Assembly: GCA_019637355.1 (NCBI GenBank)
Contig: JAHBVT010000001.1
Span: 1,581,192 to 1,645,191, forward strand
DNA length: 64,000 nucleotides
Reading direction: 5' to 3'
Source of the DNA: Gemmatimonadaceae bacterium
GTDB taxonomy: Bacteria; Gemmatimonadota; Gemmatimonadetes; Gemmatimonadales; Gemmatimonadaceae
A program made the translations under genes and the position numbers. This document shows positions 18,801 to 27,578 of the stretch, in pieces; the stretch's first letter is position 1; each line of letters opens with the position of its first letter. The notes beneath the pieces were generated by a model. It saw only the letters and a program-made list of their open reading frames with translations. It was not told where the DNA came from and did not search any database.

Positions 18801-18880
18801 GGTTGGGAGAGGGGAGATGGGAGACGGTTGGGAGAGGGGAGATGGCGGGAGACGGGAGATGCGAGACGGGCGCGTTCCCG
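18801..18880. repeat. Heptamer array and 25-bp direct repeat abutting btuB start
   Basis: The plus strand reads as GAGAGGG, GAGATGG, GAGACGG heptads, then a second copy, then GAGACGG, GAGATGC, GAGACGG. Two direct copies begin at 18801 and 18826 (GGTTGGGAGAGGGGAGATGG, then GAGAC, with a 3-base insertion in the second). On the btuB strand it is C/T-rich and touches the GTG with no gap. It fills nearly all of the 84 bases between btuD and btuB. Confidence 0.85.
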
Positions 18881-18884
18881 CTGG

Positions 18885-19673
18885 TTAGCGGGTGCCGCGG
18901 CCTCGGAGCGGGACGAGGACCGGCGCGCCGACCGCGGGGTCGCGGGAGACGACGAGGGGCCATTCGTAGACGCGTTCGAGCACTTCGCCGCGCATCACGT
19001 CGGCCGGTGTGCCGTCGGCGGCGACGCGGCCGCGGTGCATCAGCACGATGTGGTCGGCGAAGCGGGCGACGAGGTTCAGCTGGTGGCTGACGAGCAGGAC
19101 CGCCTGCCCTGCGCGTGCGAGCGCGTCGAGGAGCTCGAAGACGGCCATCTCGTGGGCCACATCCAGGAACGTCGTCGGCTCATCGAGCACGAGCGCCCGC
19201 CCGCCCTGGGCCAGGGCGCGGGCGATGCGCACGCGCTGCCATTCACCGCCGGAGAGTTCGTCGGTGCGGCGCTCCGTGAATGCGGCGACGTCGGCGCGGA
19301 CAATGGCGCGGTCGATGGCCTCGCGATCGGCGACGGCGCGGCCGGCAAAGGGGCCCCCGTGCGGATGCCGCCCCAGCGCGATGTAGTCCCGCACCGCGAG
19401 CGGGAACACCGGTTCTTCGCGCTGCGGCACGACAGCCATCACCGTGGCGATTGCGCGGCGCTCGAGATCGGCCAAGGTTGTACCGTCGAGCGCGATGCTG
19501 CCCCGCTCCAACGGAATGCGGCCGAGCAAGGCGCGCACGAGCGTGCTCTTGCCGCTGCCGTTGGGGCCGACGACGGCGGTGATGCGGCCGGCCGGACTCT
19601 CCAGCGAGACGCCCTGCACCGCTGGCGACGGCGCGCCGCGGTAGCGGATCACCACATCCTCGAAGCGAATCAT
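18885..19673 (-). CDS. btuD: B12 ABC transporter ATP-binding protein
   Basis: The ATPase of the BtuCDF cobalamin importer, 262 residues. Walker A is GPNGSGKST near 36, the Q-loop VPQREEP, the signature LSGGEWQRVRIARAL and Walker B ALVLDEPTTFLD; the switch His is in LVSHQLN. The ATG at 19673 overlaps the btuC stop as ATGA. The open frame extends upstream to 20822, but that part is antisense-like and out of frame with btuC, so it was discarded. Siderophore ATPases look alike; the riboswitch settles the substrate. Confidence 0.93.
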   Translation of the reverse strand: MIRFEDVVIRYRGAPSPAVQGVSLESPAGRITAVVGPNGSGKSTLVRALLGRIPLERGSIALDGTTLADLERRAIATVMAVVPQREEPVFPLAVRDYIALGRHPHGGPFAGRAVADREAIDRAIVRADVAAFTERRTDELSGGEWQRVRIARALAQGGRALVLDEPTTFLDVAHEMAVFELLDALARAGQAVLLVSHQLNLVARFADHIVLMHRGRVAADGTPADVMRGEVLERVYEWPLVVSRDPAVGAPVLVPLRGRGTR

Positions 19674-20644
19674 CGCGCGCTCCGGAGTCGCCAGAGGAAG
19701 AACGGCACGCCGATGAGCGCGGTGACGGCGCCAAGCGGGAGCTCGGCCGGCCGCAACACCGTGCGCGCGGCGAGATCCGCGAGCACGACCAGCGCCGCGC
19801 CCGCCAGCGCCGCCGCCACGATGGTCTCGCGTGTGCTGCGCGCGCCGAGGGCGCGGGCGATGGCCGGCACGATGAGCCCGACGAAGCCGATCAAGCCGGC
19901 GCCAGCGACCGTCGCCGCGGCGAGTAGCGAGGCCGCGAAGTAAATGCGCCGCGTGACACGCTCCACCGGTAAACCCAGCGATGCGGCTGCTTCGTCGCCG
20001 AGCGCCAGCACGTCCACGTCGCGGGCCCAGAGGACGAGCAGCGCGACGCCAAGCGCTACGTACGCAGCGACCCAGCGCACGGAGCGCCACTGCGCGTCGC
20101 CGAGCGAGCCCATCATCCACCACAGTGCGCCTCGCACCGTGTTCTCGGGGGCGGTCGCGAGAGCGACCATAATCAGCGCCGTGCAGAACGCACCGACCAC
20201 GACGCCGGCCATCAGCAGCACGCGCGGGTCGGCGTGGCCGGAGACGGCGCGGGCGACGAGCAGCACGACAATCACCGCGGCGACGGCGCCGGCGAAGGCC
20301 GCCAGCGGCAGCAACAAGGCAGAGGCGAGTCCGAGCGTCACGGCGAGCACCGCACCGGCGGCAGCACCGCCGGAGACGCCGAGTAAGTAGGGCTCCGCGA
20401 GCGGATTGCGCAGCGTGGCCTGCAGCGCCGCACCGCTCACGGCGAGCCCCGCCCCGACGGCGAGGCCCAGCGTGACGCGCGGCAACCGCAGTGTGCGCAC
20501 GATGGCGACGTGCGTCTCGTCGCCGCTGCCGGCGAGCGCCTGCAGCACGTCGCCGAGCGGCATCGGCACGGCACCGCCAGCGATGCCCAACGCCGCCGCG
20601 ACGACGACGGACGCGAGCAGCAGGGCCCAGATGCGCCAGGTCAC
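19670..20644 (-). CDS. btuC: B12 ABC transporter permease
   Basis: A FecCD/BtuC-type permease of 324 residues with about ten hydrophobic helices. Landmarks are LRLPRVTLGLAVGAGLAVSG (about residues 52-71), AALQATLRNPLAEPYLLGVS and the helix region GFVGLIVPAIARAL near 245-258, which contacts the ATPase. The GTG start overlaps the btuF stop as GTGA. It forms the inner-membrane channel of the importer with BtuD. The family also moves haem and siderophores; the operon context gives cobalamin. Confidence 0.94.
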   Translation of the reverse strand: MTWRIWALLLASVVVAAALGIAGGAVPMPLGDVLQALAGSGDETHVAIVRTLRLPRVTLGLAVGAGLAVSGAALQATLRNPLAEPYLLGVSGGAAAGAVLAVTLGLASALLLPLAAFAGAVAAVIVVLLVARAVSGHADPRVLLMAGVVVGAFCTALIMVALATAPENTVRGALWWMMGSLGDAQWRSVRWVAAYVALGVALLVLWARDVDVLALGDEAAASLGLPVERVTRRIYFAASLLAAATVAGAGLIGFVGLIVPAIARALGARSTRETIVAAALAGAALVVLADLAARTVLRPAELPLGAVTALIGVPFFLWRLRSAR

Positions 20645-21552
20645 GGGAGTCCTGCGCCAGGGTTGGGCAACGCGTCCACGAGCTCGCGTCGCAGGAAGCG
20701 CGCGGCCTCACCCATCCGCACACCGGGGCGCCCGACGATGGTCGTGTCGATGGCCACGACGCGGCCGGCGCGCACGGCTGGCACCACGCGCCACGCGGGG
20801 CTCGCCAGGATCTTGCGCGCATTGTTGGGGCCCGCGAGGATCACGTCCGGATTGCGGCGGGCGATTTCCTCAAGCGAGACCTGCGGCGACGGCGCGCTCA
20901 GGTCACCGAAGACGTTGGCTGCGCCGGCGACGTCCAGCAGCTCGCTGAGATAGCTGCCGCCGCCGATGGTGAGGATCGGCGCGTCCCAAACGTGCCAGTA
21001 CGCGCGCAGCGGCTCGCTGGGCCGCGGCAGCGCGCGCACGGCATCCACGGACGCCTGCACCGAATCCGCCACGACGCGTCCGACAGCTTCGGCGCCGAGC
21101 GTCGCTGCGATCACCGGGAGGACGCGCTGCAGGTCGGCGATGCGATCCGTGCGATGCGTGAGCGTCGCGATGCCCGCTGCGTGCAACTGCCGCACCGCGA
21201 CGCGGTTCATCTCGCTGGCGTAGAGCAGCACGAGGTCCGGGCGCTGGCCGAGGATGGCTTCGACGTTGGGGCCCATCCCCGCCCCGAGGTCGGGGATGGC
21301 GCGCGCGGCCTCGGGGTAGAGATCCCAGCTCGTGCGTCCGACGAGGCGGTCCCCCGCCCCGAGCGCGAAGAGCAGTTCGGTGGTGACCGGGTTCAGCGAG
21401 ACCACGCGCTGCGCCGGCGCCGCGAGCCGCAGGGTGTCGCCGAAGTCATCGACGATCGCCTCACCACCGGCGGCGACTGATGTGCGCTCCCCTCCGCAGG
21501 CGAGGACCGCGAACAGCATCAGCGCAGCGGACCAACGAATGAGTCGAGACAC
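20641..21552 (-). CDS. btuF: Cobalamin-binding lipoprotein of the ABC importer
   Basis: A substrate-binding protein of 303 residues in the BtuF/FepB fold (TroA-like). The GTG at 21552 begins VSRLIRWSAALMLFAVLAC, a lipoprotein signal with Cys19. Landmarks are RVVSLNPVTTELLFALGAG, LVGRTSWDLYPEAA and IPDLGAGMGPNVEAILGQRP, with LEEIARRNPDVILAGPNNA later. An upstream start at 21603 would place the signal peptide internally and begin inside the hairpin. The GGAG ribosome site lies in the stem of a hairpin that the riboswitch probably controls. Confidence 0.93.
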   Translation of the reverse strand: MSRLIRWSAALMLFAVLACGGERTSVAAGGEAIVDDFGDTLRLAAPAQRVVSLNPVTTELLFALGAGDRLVGRTSWDLYPEAARAIPDLGAGMGPNVEAILGQRPDLVLLYASEMNRVAVRQLHAAGIATLTHRTDRIADLQRVLPVIAATLGAEAVGRVVADSVQASVDAVRALPRPSEPLRAYWHVWDAPILTIGGGSYLSELLDVAGAANVFGDLSAPSPQVSLEEIARRNPDVILAGPNNARKILASPAWRVVPAVRAGRVVAIDTTIVGRPGVRMGEAARFLRRELVDALPNPGAGLP

Positions 21553-21553
21553 G

Positions 21554-21587
21554 AAAATGGGCTCCGTTCCAGGTGAGGAAGGAGCCC
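21554..21587 (-). terminator. Riboswitch expression-platform hairpin before btuF
   Basis: On the minus strand, GGGCTCC (21587-21581) pairs with GGAGCCC (21565-21559), and TTCC inside the loop pairs with GGAA. An ATTTT follows, directly before the btuF GTG at 21552. The 3' arm holds the only GGAG near the start codon. The structure can therefore work as an intrinsic terminator, a ribosome-site sequesterer, or both. Confidence 0.75.
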
Positions 21588-21669
21588 TGCTGCACGTCGG
21601 CACGGTCCGGCCAATGGCAGACGGACCTACGCAAACGCCACGGACCCTCCCCCGAGGGTTGTTGCTGTG

Positions 21670-21826
21670 GCGCGAACGTGGGTCGTCTCCTGGCTCCGGG
21701 CCGTCTCACTCACCTTCCCGCATCCCGCAGGATGCAGTGGCTGTGCTCGAGTGGACGTCTGTTGATGCCCGTTACAGTGGCGGGGCCGCGCCGGCATTGC
21801 ACCGGCTTCCGTGTCCCGCGTTCGCT
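21670..21826 (-). ncRNA. Cobalamin (B12) riboswitch
   Basis: The minus strand contains the cobalamin aptamer hallmarks: GGAAGCCGGTGCAATGCCGG (about 21810-21791), GCGCGGCCCCGCCACTGTAAC after it, and the B12 box GAGCCAGGAGACG (about 21695-21683). The closing stem pairs GCGAACGCGGG (5' end, near 21825) with CCCACGTTCGC (3' end, near 21671). It lies upstream of btuF, so it should repress import genes when adenosylcobalamin is plentiful. The strong sequence match makes this confident. Confidence 0.97.
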
Positions 21827-21847
21827 CTTCAGTTGTTGGACGGAATC

Positions 21848-23005
21848 CTACGCGAGCCCGTCCTGCTTGGCAAGCACGGCGGTCAGGCGCCCCTTCAGCT
21901 GCGCGCGCTTGAGGTAGTGCTCGGCCTTCTGCGATTCCGTCGGCGCGTCGAGGCGTTCGAACGCCGCGTCGAGGGCGGCGATCTGCAGCGCCAGCGACTC
22001 GGGCGTCTCGGCCCGGTTGCGGGCGAAGGCACGCGGGCCGCCGCGCAGGAAGGCCATTCCCAAGCCCAGCAGCATCGCCGCGCCCACGGCCGTGAGGATG
22101 AACAGCAGCCGCAGCCTGCCCGCACTGCGCGGGCTCCCCGGCGCCGTCACCGTGATCTCCGTCGCTGCCACAATGTCCTGCGCGAGAAAGCGCTTGAAGG
22201 GCCGACCCTCGATCTGCACCGGATCGACCTCCACCAAGCCGCCGCCCACGGCCGTGCCGCGCGGATCCTCGACCAGGACTTCCATCACCGGCACGGCCTC
22301 CTCGAGCAGCACGCTCAACGAGGTCTGTGAGACGGGCAGGTCGTAGCTGAACGAGAACTGCTTGACGCCCGGCGCCAGCGGCGCCCACACGCGCACGCGA
22401 CCATCATCGGCACGTACAGCTTCGGGTGAGATGTCGCCCTGCCCACCCTGCACTTGCGTGACGCCGGGGGGCAGCGCGACCTCGAAGGTCGGCCGCTGCC
22501 CCGCGCCCGCCACACGCGTGCGCGAGCTGTCGTTGCTGAGCTCGAACACCTCGATCACCGAGCGTCGCGGCTCGGTGGAATCGGGTGCGGTGAAGATCAG
22601 GTGGCGCCCGCGCACGGTGATCGGGATGGGCGCACTCGTGGTGTCGTACACCACCAGGTCGGCCATCCCGCCCTGCACCACGCGTTCGCGCGTGGGCGGG
22701 GTGAAGTACGCCACACCACCGCGCGAGGTGCTCACGAAGTACACGGCGTTGGTATCGCCGGTGGCGCGGTAGCGGAACGCGTACGATCCGTCGCCGCGCG
22801 TGCGCATCGAGTCGATGGGATTGGCCGCATCGACGCCGACGCGATGTAGCACCACCCATTCCCCCGACACCGGCAGCTGCGCATCCCCACGCCCGGGGCG
22901 CGTGATGCGACCGCCGAGCTGGCGATCGCCGCCCTGCGCCGCGAGGGCATCGGGGAGCAGCGTGAGCGCCGCGACGAGGGCGATGATGGCGGGCTTGGTG
23001 GTCAT
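21848..23005 (-). CDS. Exported protein with C-terminal membrane anchor
   Basis: A 385-residue protein. The signal peptide MTTKPAIIALVAALTLLPDA is cleaved near ALAAQ. A beta-sandwich of carboxypeptidase-regulatory type follows (SGEWVVLHRVGVDAAN, RTRGDGSYAFRYRA, about residues 45-90). More beta-rich extracytoplasmic sequence leads to a single transmembrane helix at about residues 296-320 (LRLLFILTAVGAAMLLGLGM) and a basic, probably cytoplasmic tail of 65 residues with two helices (ESLALQIAALDAAFERL). No enzyme motif is visible. It begins 4 bases after the DUF151 gene. Function unknown; an envelope sensor or anchor is possible. Confidence 0.8.
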   Translation of the reverse strand: MTTKPAIIALVAALTLLPDALAAQGGDRQLGGRITRPGRGDAQLPVSGEWVVLHRVGVDAANPIDSMRTRGDGSYAFRYRATGDTNAVYFVSTSRGGVAYFTPPTRERVVQGGMADLVVYDTTSAPIPITVRGRHLIFTAPDSTEPRRSVIEVFELSNDSSRTRVAGAGQRPTFEVALPPGVTQVQGGQGDISPEAVRADDGRVRVWAPLAPGVKQFSFSYDLPVSQTSLSVLLEEAVPVMEVLVEDPRGTAVGGGLVEVDPVQIEGRPFKRFLAQDIVAATEITVTAPGSPRSAGRLRLLFILTAVGAAMLLGLGMAFLRGGPRAFARNRAETPESLALQIAALDAAFERLDAPTESQKAEHYLKRAQLKGRLTAVLAKQDGLA

Positions 23006-23009
23006 TCGA

Positions 23010-23507
23010 TCACGGGATGAAACGTCCGAAGTCTTCGGGACGGAGCTGCGCCAGACGGCGCTGCAACTCCTCGGCGGAGAGATGATCGCCGTCGGCCGGC
23101 GACTCCGCCTGGCTGCCGGGTTCGTCGTCGTCGAGCAGATCATCGGCGACGAAGACCGGTGCGCCGAGGCGCAGGGCGATGGCAATGGCGTCCGACGGCC
23201 GTGCGTCCACCACGATGGTGCTGCCACCGCGCGTCAGGTGCAGCTCGGCGTGGAACGTGCCCTGCACCACGCGCGTGACCTGCACGCGGCGCAACAGGCC
23301 ATCGAGGCCGCTGACAAGCGCGGCCGCGAGGTCGTGCGTCATCGGGCGTTCGCGCTTGACGTTGTTGAGGTGCGCCGCGATGGCCTCGGCCTCAGGCCGC
23401 CCGATCCAGATGGGGAGCACGCGGTTACCCGCGCGCTCCTCAAGGATGACCACGAAGGCCTGCGACTGGGCGTCGAGGCCGATGCGGCTGACGGTGACTT
23501 CCACCAC
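23010..23507 (-). CDS. DUF151 bifunctional nuclease family protein
   Basis: A 165-residue protein of the DUF151 (bifunctional nuclease) family. It shows the family's central pattern: AFVVILEERAGNRVLPIWIG near residues 17-36, EAEAIAAHL, and RPSDAIAIALRLGAPVFVAD near 102-121. The C-terminal part adds an acidic DDDEPGS loop and a helix, LSAEELQRRLAQL, common in DUF151 proteins of this type. The start is a GTG at 23507, with another GTG next. It begins 16 bases after metK. The biochemical role in bacteria is not settled. Confidence 0.9.
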   Translation of the reverse strand: MVEVTVSRIGLDAQSQAFVVILEERAGNRVLPIWIGRPEAEAIAAHLNNVKRERPMTHDLAAALVSGLDGLLRRVQVTRVVQGTFHAELHLTRGGSTIVVDARPSDAIAIALRLGAPVFVADDLLDDDEPGSQAESPADGDHLSAEELQRRLAQLRPEDFGRFIP

Positions 23508-23523
23508 GGCCGCGGCGCGGGCC

Positions 23524-24702
23524 TCAGCCCGCGCGCACAGCGCGCCGGAGGTCGGCCACCTTGTTGGTGCGCTCCCAGGTGAAGAGCGTGACCTTGCGGC
23601 CGAAGCGCTCCACCTTCTCCGAGCTGCGACCAAAGTGTCCGTACGCGGCGGTGGGACCGTAGATCGGCTTGCGGAGGTCCAGCGCCTCGATGATGCCCTT
23701 CGGCGTGAGGTCGAAGACCTCGTTCACGGCCTTCATAATCGCGCGCTCGTCCACCGCGTTGGTGCCGAAGGTGTCCACCATCACCGACACCGGCTTGGCG
23801 ACGCCGATGGCGTAGGCCACCTGCACCTCGCACTTGGTGGCGAGCTTGGCGGCGACGACGTTCTTGGCCACCCAGCGTGCGGCGTAGGTCGCCGAGCGAT
23901 CCACCTTGGACGGATCCTTGCCGGAGAAGGCGCCGCCGCCGTGCCGGCCCATTCCGCCGTAGGTGTCCACGATGATCTTGCGGCCAGTGAGGCCGGCATC
24001 GCCGTGCGGGCCGCCGATGACGAAGCGGCCGGTGGGGTTGATGTGCACCTTCATCTTCTTGGCCTGCAGCTCCTTCGGGATCACCTCGTCGATGATGTCC
24101 CGCTTCACCGCCTCGTGGATGGTCTTGTTCTTGACCGAGTCGGCGTGCTGCGTCGAGATGACGACGGTGTCCACCTCGACCGGGCGGCCGTCTTCATAGA
24201 CCACCGAGACCTGCGACTTCGAGTCCGGACGCAGCCAGGGCAGCGTGCCGTCCTTGCGGCGGTCGGCGAGCACCTTCACCAGGCGATGCGAAAGCGTGAT
24301 CGGCAGCGGCATCAGCTCCGGCGTCTCGTCGCAGGCAAAGCCGAACATCATCCCTTGGTCGCCGGCACCGCCGGTGTCCACGCCCACCGCGATGTCGTTG
24401 GACTGCTGCCCCAGCGCATTGAGCACACCGCAGGAGTACGCGTCGAATCCGATGCCCGCCTCGGTGTAGCCGATCTGCTCGATCGTGTCGCGCACGACCT
24501 TGCGCAGGTCGACCCACGCGTTGGTCGTCACCTCGCCGAAGATCGTGGCGAGGCCGGTGGTAACCATCGTCTCGCAGGCCACGCGCGAGCGCGGGTCCTG
24601 GGCCAGCATATGGTCGAGCACGGCATCGGAGATCTGGTCGGCGACCTTGTCGGGATGCCCTTCGGAAACGGACTCAGACGTGAACAGATGGCGGTGGAGC
24701 AT
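23524..24702 (-). CDS. metK: S-adenosylmethionine synthetase
   Basis: MetK makes S-adenosylmethionine from methionine and ATP; it is essential for methylation. The 392-residue protein from ATG 24702 has all landmarks: [20 protein letters not shown] at the start, [16 protein letters not shown] near residue 120, [20 protein letters not shown], and [20 protein letters not shown] near residue 265. The upstream leader holds a terminator-like hairpin from ptsI and no SAM riboswitch. An open frame to 24897 is ruled out because it crosses that hairpin and does not match the family. Confidence 0.97.
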   Translation of the reverse strand: MLHRHLFTSESVSEGHPDKVADQISDAVLDHMLAQDPRSRVACETMVTTGLATIFGEVTTNAWVDLRKVVRDTIEQIGYTEAGIGFDAYSCGVLNALGQQSNDIAVGVDTGGAGDQGMMFGFACDETPELMPLPITLSHRLVKVLADRRKDGTLPWLRPDSKSQVSVVYEDGRPVEVDTVVISTQHADSVKNKTIHEAVKRDIIDEVIPKELQAKKMKVHINPTGRFVIGGPHGDAGLTGRKIIVDTYGGMGRHGGGAFSGKDPSKVDRSATYAARWVAKNVVAAKLATKCEVQVAYAIGVAKPVSVMVDTFGTNAVDERAIMKAVNEVFDLTPKGIIEALDLRKPIYGPTAAYGHFGRSSEKVERFGRKVTLFTWERTNKVADLRRAVRAG

Positions 24703-24722
24703 ACAAGGTTCTGGGCTGGGAT

Positions 24723-24750
24723 AAGGAAACGGCCGGCACAGGGCCGGCCG
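24723..24750 (-). terminator. Terminator after the PTS operon
   Basis: On the minus strand, CGGCCGGC and GCCGGCCG pair around a CCTGT loop, followed by TTTCCTT. It lies 38 bases after the ptsI stop and about 20 bases before the metK ATG, so it marks a likely end of the PTS transcript, with metK read through or separately started. Confidence 0.7.
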
Positions 24751-24787
24751 CAAAGCAGGTGTAGCCGCGTGCTGAAGGTTAACGCGC

Positions 24788-26554
24788 CTAGCTGAGGCCG
24801 AGCAACCCGTCGAGCAGCTCCTCACCCAACTCGGCTTCGAGGTCTGCGCGCAGGATGGCTTCGGCCTCGCTTGCCGTGGCGGCGTCCACTGCCGCACGCG
24901 CGGCGCGGGCGGCTGCGGCCACGCTCACCCCACGCACGATGCGCTTGACCGCCGAGAGCCCCACCGCGGCCACGCTGAGCTGCCGGACGCCGAGGCCGAT
25001 GAGGGCGTAGGCCATCATCGGCTGCGAGGCCATCTCGCCGCAGACGCTCACCGGCAGGCCAGCACCCTGCCCCACTTCCACCGTGCGCGCGATGAGGCGC
25101 AGGACGGCGGGATGCAGCGGCGTGAAGCGAGTCACCAGCGAGGCGTTGCCGCGGTCCACCGCCAGGGTGTACTGCACGAGGTCGTTGGTGCCGATGCTCA
25201 GGAAGGCGACATCCTGCACGAAGGTGTCGACGCAGACCGCGGCGGCGGGCGTCTCGACCATCACGCCCAACGGCACGTCCGCGCGGTGCGGCACCGCCTT
25301 GGCCGCGAGCTCGGCGGCCGCCTCCTGCATCAGGTAGCGCGCCTGCCGCACTTCATCCACCGCGACGACGAGCGGCAACATCACCTGCAGGTCGCCGTGC
25401 ACGGCCGCCCGCATCAATGCCCGCAACTGCACCTTGAACAGTTCGGGCTCGTCGAGGCACATCCGGATGGCGCGCCAGCCCAGGAAGGGATTGGGCTCGT
25501 GCGGAAAGCCGCCGACCGGCAGCTTGTCGCCGCCTACGTCGTAGGTGCGAATCACTACCGGCTGCCCCGGGAAGGCCTCGACCACCTTGCGGTACGCGGC
25601 GTACTGCTCGTCCTCGGTGGGCATCGCGGTGCGACCGACGACGAGGAACTCGGTGCGCATCAGGCCAACGCCCTCGGCGCCGTGTCCGGCGGCGACGCCG
25701 GCTTCGTCAGGCAGGTCCACGTTGGCGCGCAGCGTGATGTGCGTGCCGTCGGTCGTGCGCGACTCGACGCCGACGAGCGTCGCCAACTCGGCCTGTGCCG
25801 CGGCCTCGCGCCGCGCGCGGTCGGCGAACTGCGAGAGCTCGGCGGCGGTGGGCTTCACCACGAGGCGGCCGTTGGTCCCGTCGAGGATGACGCGCTCGCC
25901 GGACTGGATGCGGCCCGTGGCGTCGATGAGCCCGACGACAGCCGGCAAACCGAGCGAGCGCGCGAGGATCGCCACGTGCGAGGTGCGCGTCCCGGCATCG
26001 GTGGCGATGCCGGCGATCGCACGACGGTCGAGCTGGATGGTGAGGCTGGGCGTGAGGTCGTGCGTGACGAGGATGGCGTTGGCGCCGGGCTCGAGGTCCA
26101 CCGGGTCGTGGTCGGGGAGATCGAGCAGGATCGTCAGCAGGCGGATGTGCACGTCCACGAGATCGCCGACCCGCTCGCGCATCATCGGGTTGGTGCTGCG
26201 CCCGAAGTGGTCACGCCAGTCGAGCATCACGATGTCAAACGCCTTCTCGGCCGCCAGCTTCTTCTCCACCAGCGACTCGACCTGCTCGCGCAGGGAGGGA
26301 TCCTCGAGGATGGAGATCTGCACGTCGAAGATCGCCGACTCGGCCTCACCGGCCTTCTCGGCGGCGCGGGACTTCACGGCGCGCAGGCGCTCGACGGCCT
26401 TGGCGCTGGCGGCGCGATAGCGGGCCAGTTCGTCGCTGACCTCGTGGTCGCCGAGCACACGGGCGTCCACGTCCGGCACCTCCCACCTGAGGAGGTGGGC
26501 GATGCCCACGACGATGCCCGGCGAGGCCGGGACGCCCGTAAGCGCGGCTGGCAC
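24788..26554 (-). CDS. ptsI: PTS enzyme I
   Basis: Enzyme I (588 residues) takes phosphate from phosphoenolpyruvate and passes it to HPr. The start is a GTG ([20 protein letters not shown]). The swivelling phospho-His sits in [20 protein letters not shown] near residue 190. PEP-binding motifs are [12 protein letters not shown] and [15 protein letters not shown], then [20 protein letters not shown] and the catalytic Cys in [13 protein letters not shown]. The start lies two bases after the HPr stop. With HPr, HPr kinase and EII subunits it completes a phosphotransferase system. Confidence 0.96.
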   Translation of the reverse strand: MPAALTGVPASPGIVVGIAHLLRWEVPDVDARVLGDHEVSDELARYRAASAKAVERLRAVKSRAAEKAGEAESAIFDVQISILEDPSLREQVESLVEKKLAAEKAFDIVMLDWRDHFGRSTNPMMRERVGDLVDVHIRLLTILLDLPDHDPVDLEPGANAILVTHDLTPSLTIQLDRRAIAGIATDAGTRTSHVAILARSLGLPAVVGLIDATGRIQSGERVILDGTNGRLVVKPTAAELSQFADRARREAAAQAELATLVGVESRTTDGTHITLRANVDLPDEAGVAAGHGAEGVGLMRTEFLVVGRTAMPTEDEQYAAYRKVVEAFPGQPVVIRTYDVGGDKLPVGGFPHEPNPFLGWRAIRMCLDEPELFKVQLRALMRAAVHGDLQVMLPLVVAVDEVRQARYLMQEAAAELAAKAVPHRADVPLGVMVETPAAAVCVDTFVQDVAFLSIGTNDLVQYTLAVDRGNASLVTRFTPLHPAVLRLIARTVEVGQGAGLPVSVCGEMASQPMMAYALIGLGVRQLSVAAVGLSAVKRIVRGVSVAAAARAARAAVDAATASEAEAILRADLEAELGEELLDGLLGLS

Positions 26555-26556
26555 CC

Positions 26557-26823
26557 TCAGTGCTCCCCGAAGCGCGAGGCGATGAGTTCCGCCAGTGCCT
26601 CGAGCGCGGCGGACGCGTCGTCGCCCTCGGCCTTGATGGTCACCGTCGACCCGCACTCGGCCGCCAGCATCATCACGCCCATAATGCTCTTGCCGTTCAC
26701 CTCCAGCCCATCACGGCCCAGCGTGATGTGCGCGCCGAACTTCGTGGCGAGCTTCACGATCTCGGCGGCCGGGCGGGCGTGGATCCCGTTGGCATTCACG
26801 ACCTCGACGTCACGTTGCAGCAT
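26557..26823 (-). CDS. ptsH: HPr phosphocarrier protein
   Basis: HPr, 88 residues, carries phosphate from EI to EII proteins. The active site is GIHARPA with His15; the regulatory serine is Ser46 in NGKSIMGVMML, the target of HPr kinase. Both residues are intact, so both regulatory states are possible. The ATG overlaps the EIID stop by one base (TGATG), indicating coupling. An upstream open frame to 27702 crosses EIID out of frame and was ignored. Confidence 0.96.
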   Translation of the reverse strand: MLQRDVEVVNANGIHARPAAEIVKLATKFGAHITLGRDGLEVNGKSIMGVMMLAAECGSTVTIKAEGDDASAALEALAELIASRFGEH

Positions 26824-27578
26824 CAGCGGACCACGGAGTAGAGGAGAAAGGCGGCGAGCACAAAGATGGCGAGACGCCAGCCCTCGTACTTGCCTTGGAG
26901 GCGGGTGACGATGACCGCACCGACAGCGACCGCCGCCAGCACCCCGCCCAGGAGGACGCGGCCCGGTCCCAGAATCTCTTTCGCGGCCACCGGAAGCGCG
27001 ACCCCGGCCAGCAGGGCCAGGGCGCGCGCCACGTGCGGCGGCCCGTTGCGGAGGATGGGGTTGCCAAGCGCCTGCGCCATCCGCAGGCCCGCCTGCCACC
27101 CGGCGTGCAGGCCCCAGATCCGCAGGCCTAGGTGGCCGACATTGTAGGAAATCAGGAAGAGCAGGACGACTCCAGTCGGGGACATCCCCAATCCGAAGCC
27201 GAGCAGGGCGAGGGCCGAGCAGAACGGCAGCCACCCGGCCCAGACCAGCCGGTCGCCGACGGAGCCGAGCGGCCCGGGGGCGGCCACCCGGAAGCGGTCG
27301 ATCTGCTCCGGTGGAGTGCCATCGAGCTCGGCGCGCACCAGCGCACCCACGGCCACCGAGGCGAGGTACGGGTGGGCGTTGAAGTAGCCGCTGTGCCGCA
27401 GCATCGCAGCGCGGTACGCCTCCCCGCCCCGCCCGCCGGGCAGTTGCCGTAGCGCCGGCTCCATCGCGAACGCGATGCCGTTGCCGAGCATCGTCTCGTA
27501 GTTCCAGACGCCTTGGATGCCGAGCAGGCGCACCAGGATTGCGGCGCGGGTGGACCAGGGCAGATGCGGCGCGTTCAC
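26823..27578 (-). CDS. PTS mannose-family EIID component
   Basis: EIID membrane subunit of the mannose PTS family, 251 residues, somewhat shorter than the usual 275-300. Conserved stretches are LGIQGVWNYETMLGNGIAFA near residue 19, YFNAHPYLASVAVGALV, APGPLGSVGDRLVWAG and the C-terminal LGLRIWGLHAGWQAG, ending in two hydrophobic helices. The GTG overlaps the EIIC stop (GTGA). EIID supports sugar movement together with EIIC. No sugar can be assigned. Confidence 0.92.
   Translation of the reverse strand: MNAPHLPWSTRAAILVRLLGIQGVWNYETMLGNGIAFAMEPALRQLPGGRGGEAYRAAMLRHSGYFNAHPYLASVAVGALVRAELDGTPPEQIDRFRVAAPGPLGSVGDRLVWAGWLPFCSALALLGFGLGMSPTGVVLLFLISYNVGHLGLRIWGLHAGWQAGLRMAQALGNPILRNGPPHVARALALLAGVALPVAAKEILGPGRVLLGGVLAAVAVGAVIVTRLQGKYEGWRLAIFVLAAFLLYSVVR

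Noticed and set aside
17133-19943. A 936-residue plus-strand frame across btuB-btuD
   Set aside because: It is antisense to three confident btu genes, and its composition (Arg/Ala/Glu/His-rich, no motifs) is that of a shadow frame.
24703-24787. SAM riboswitch before metK
   Set aside because: I see only a terminator-like hairpin from ptsI; no SAM-box motif could be recognised.
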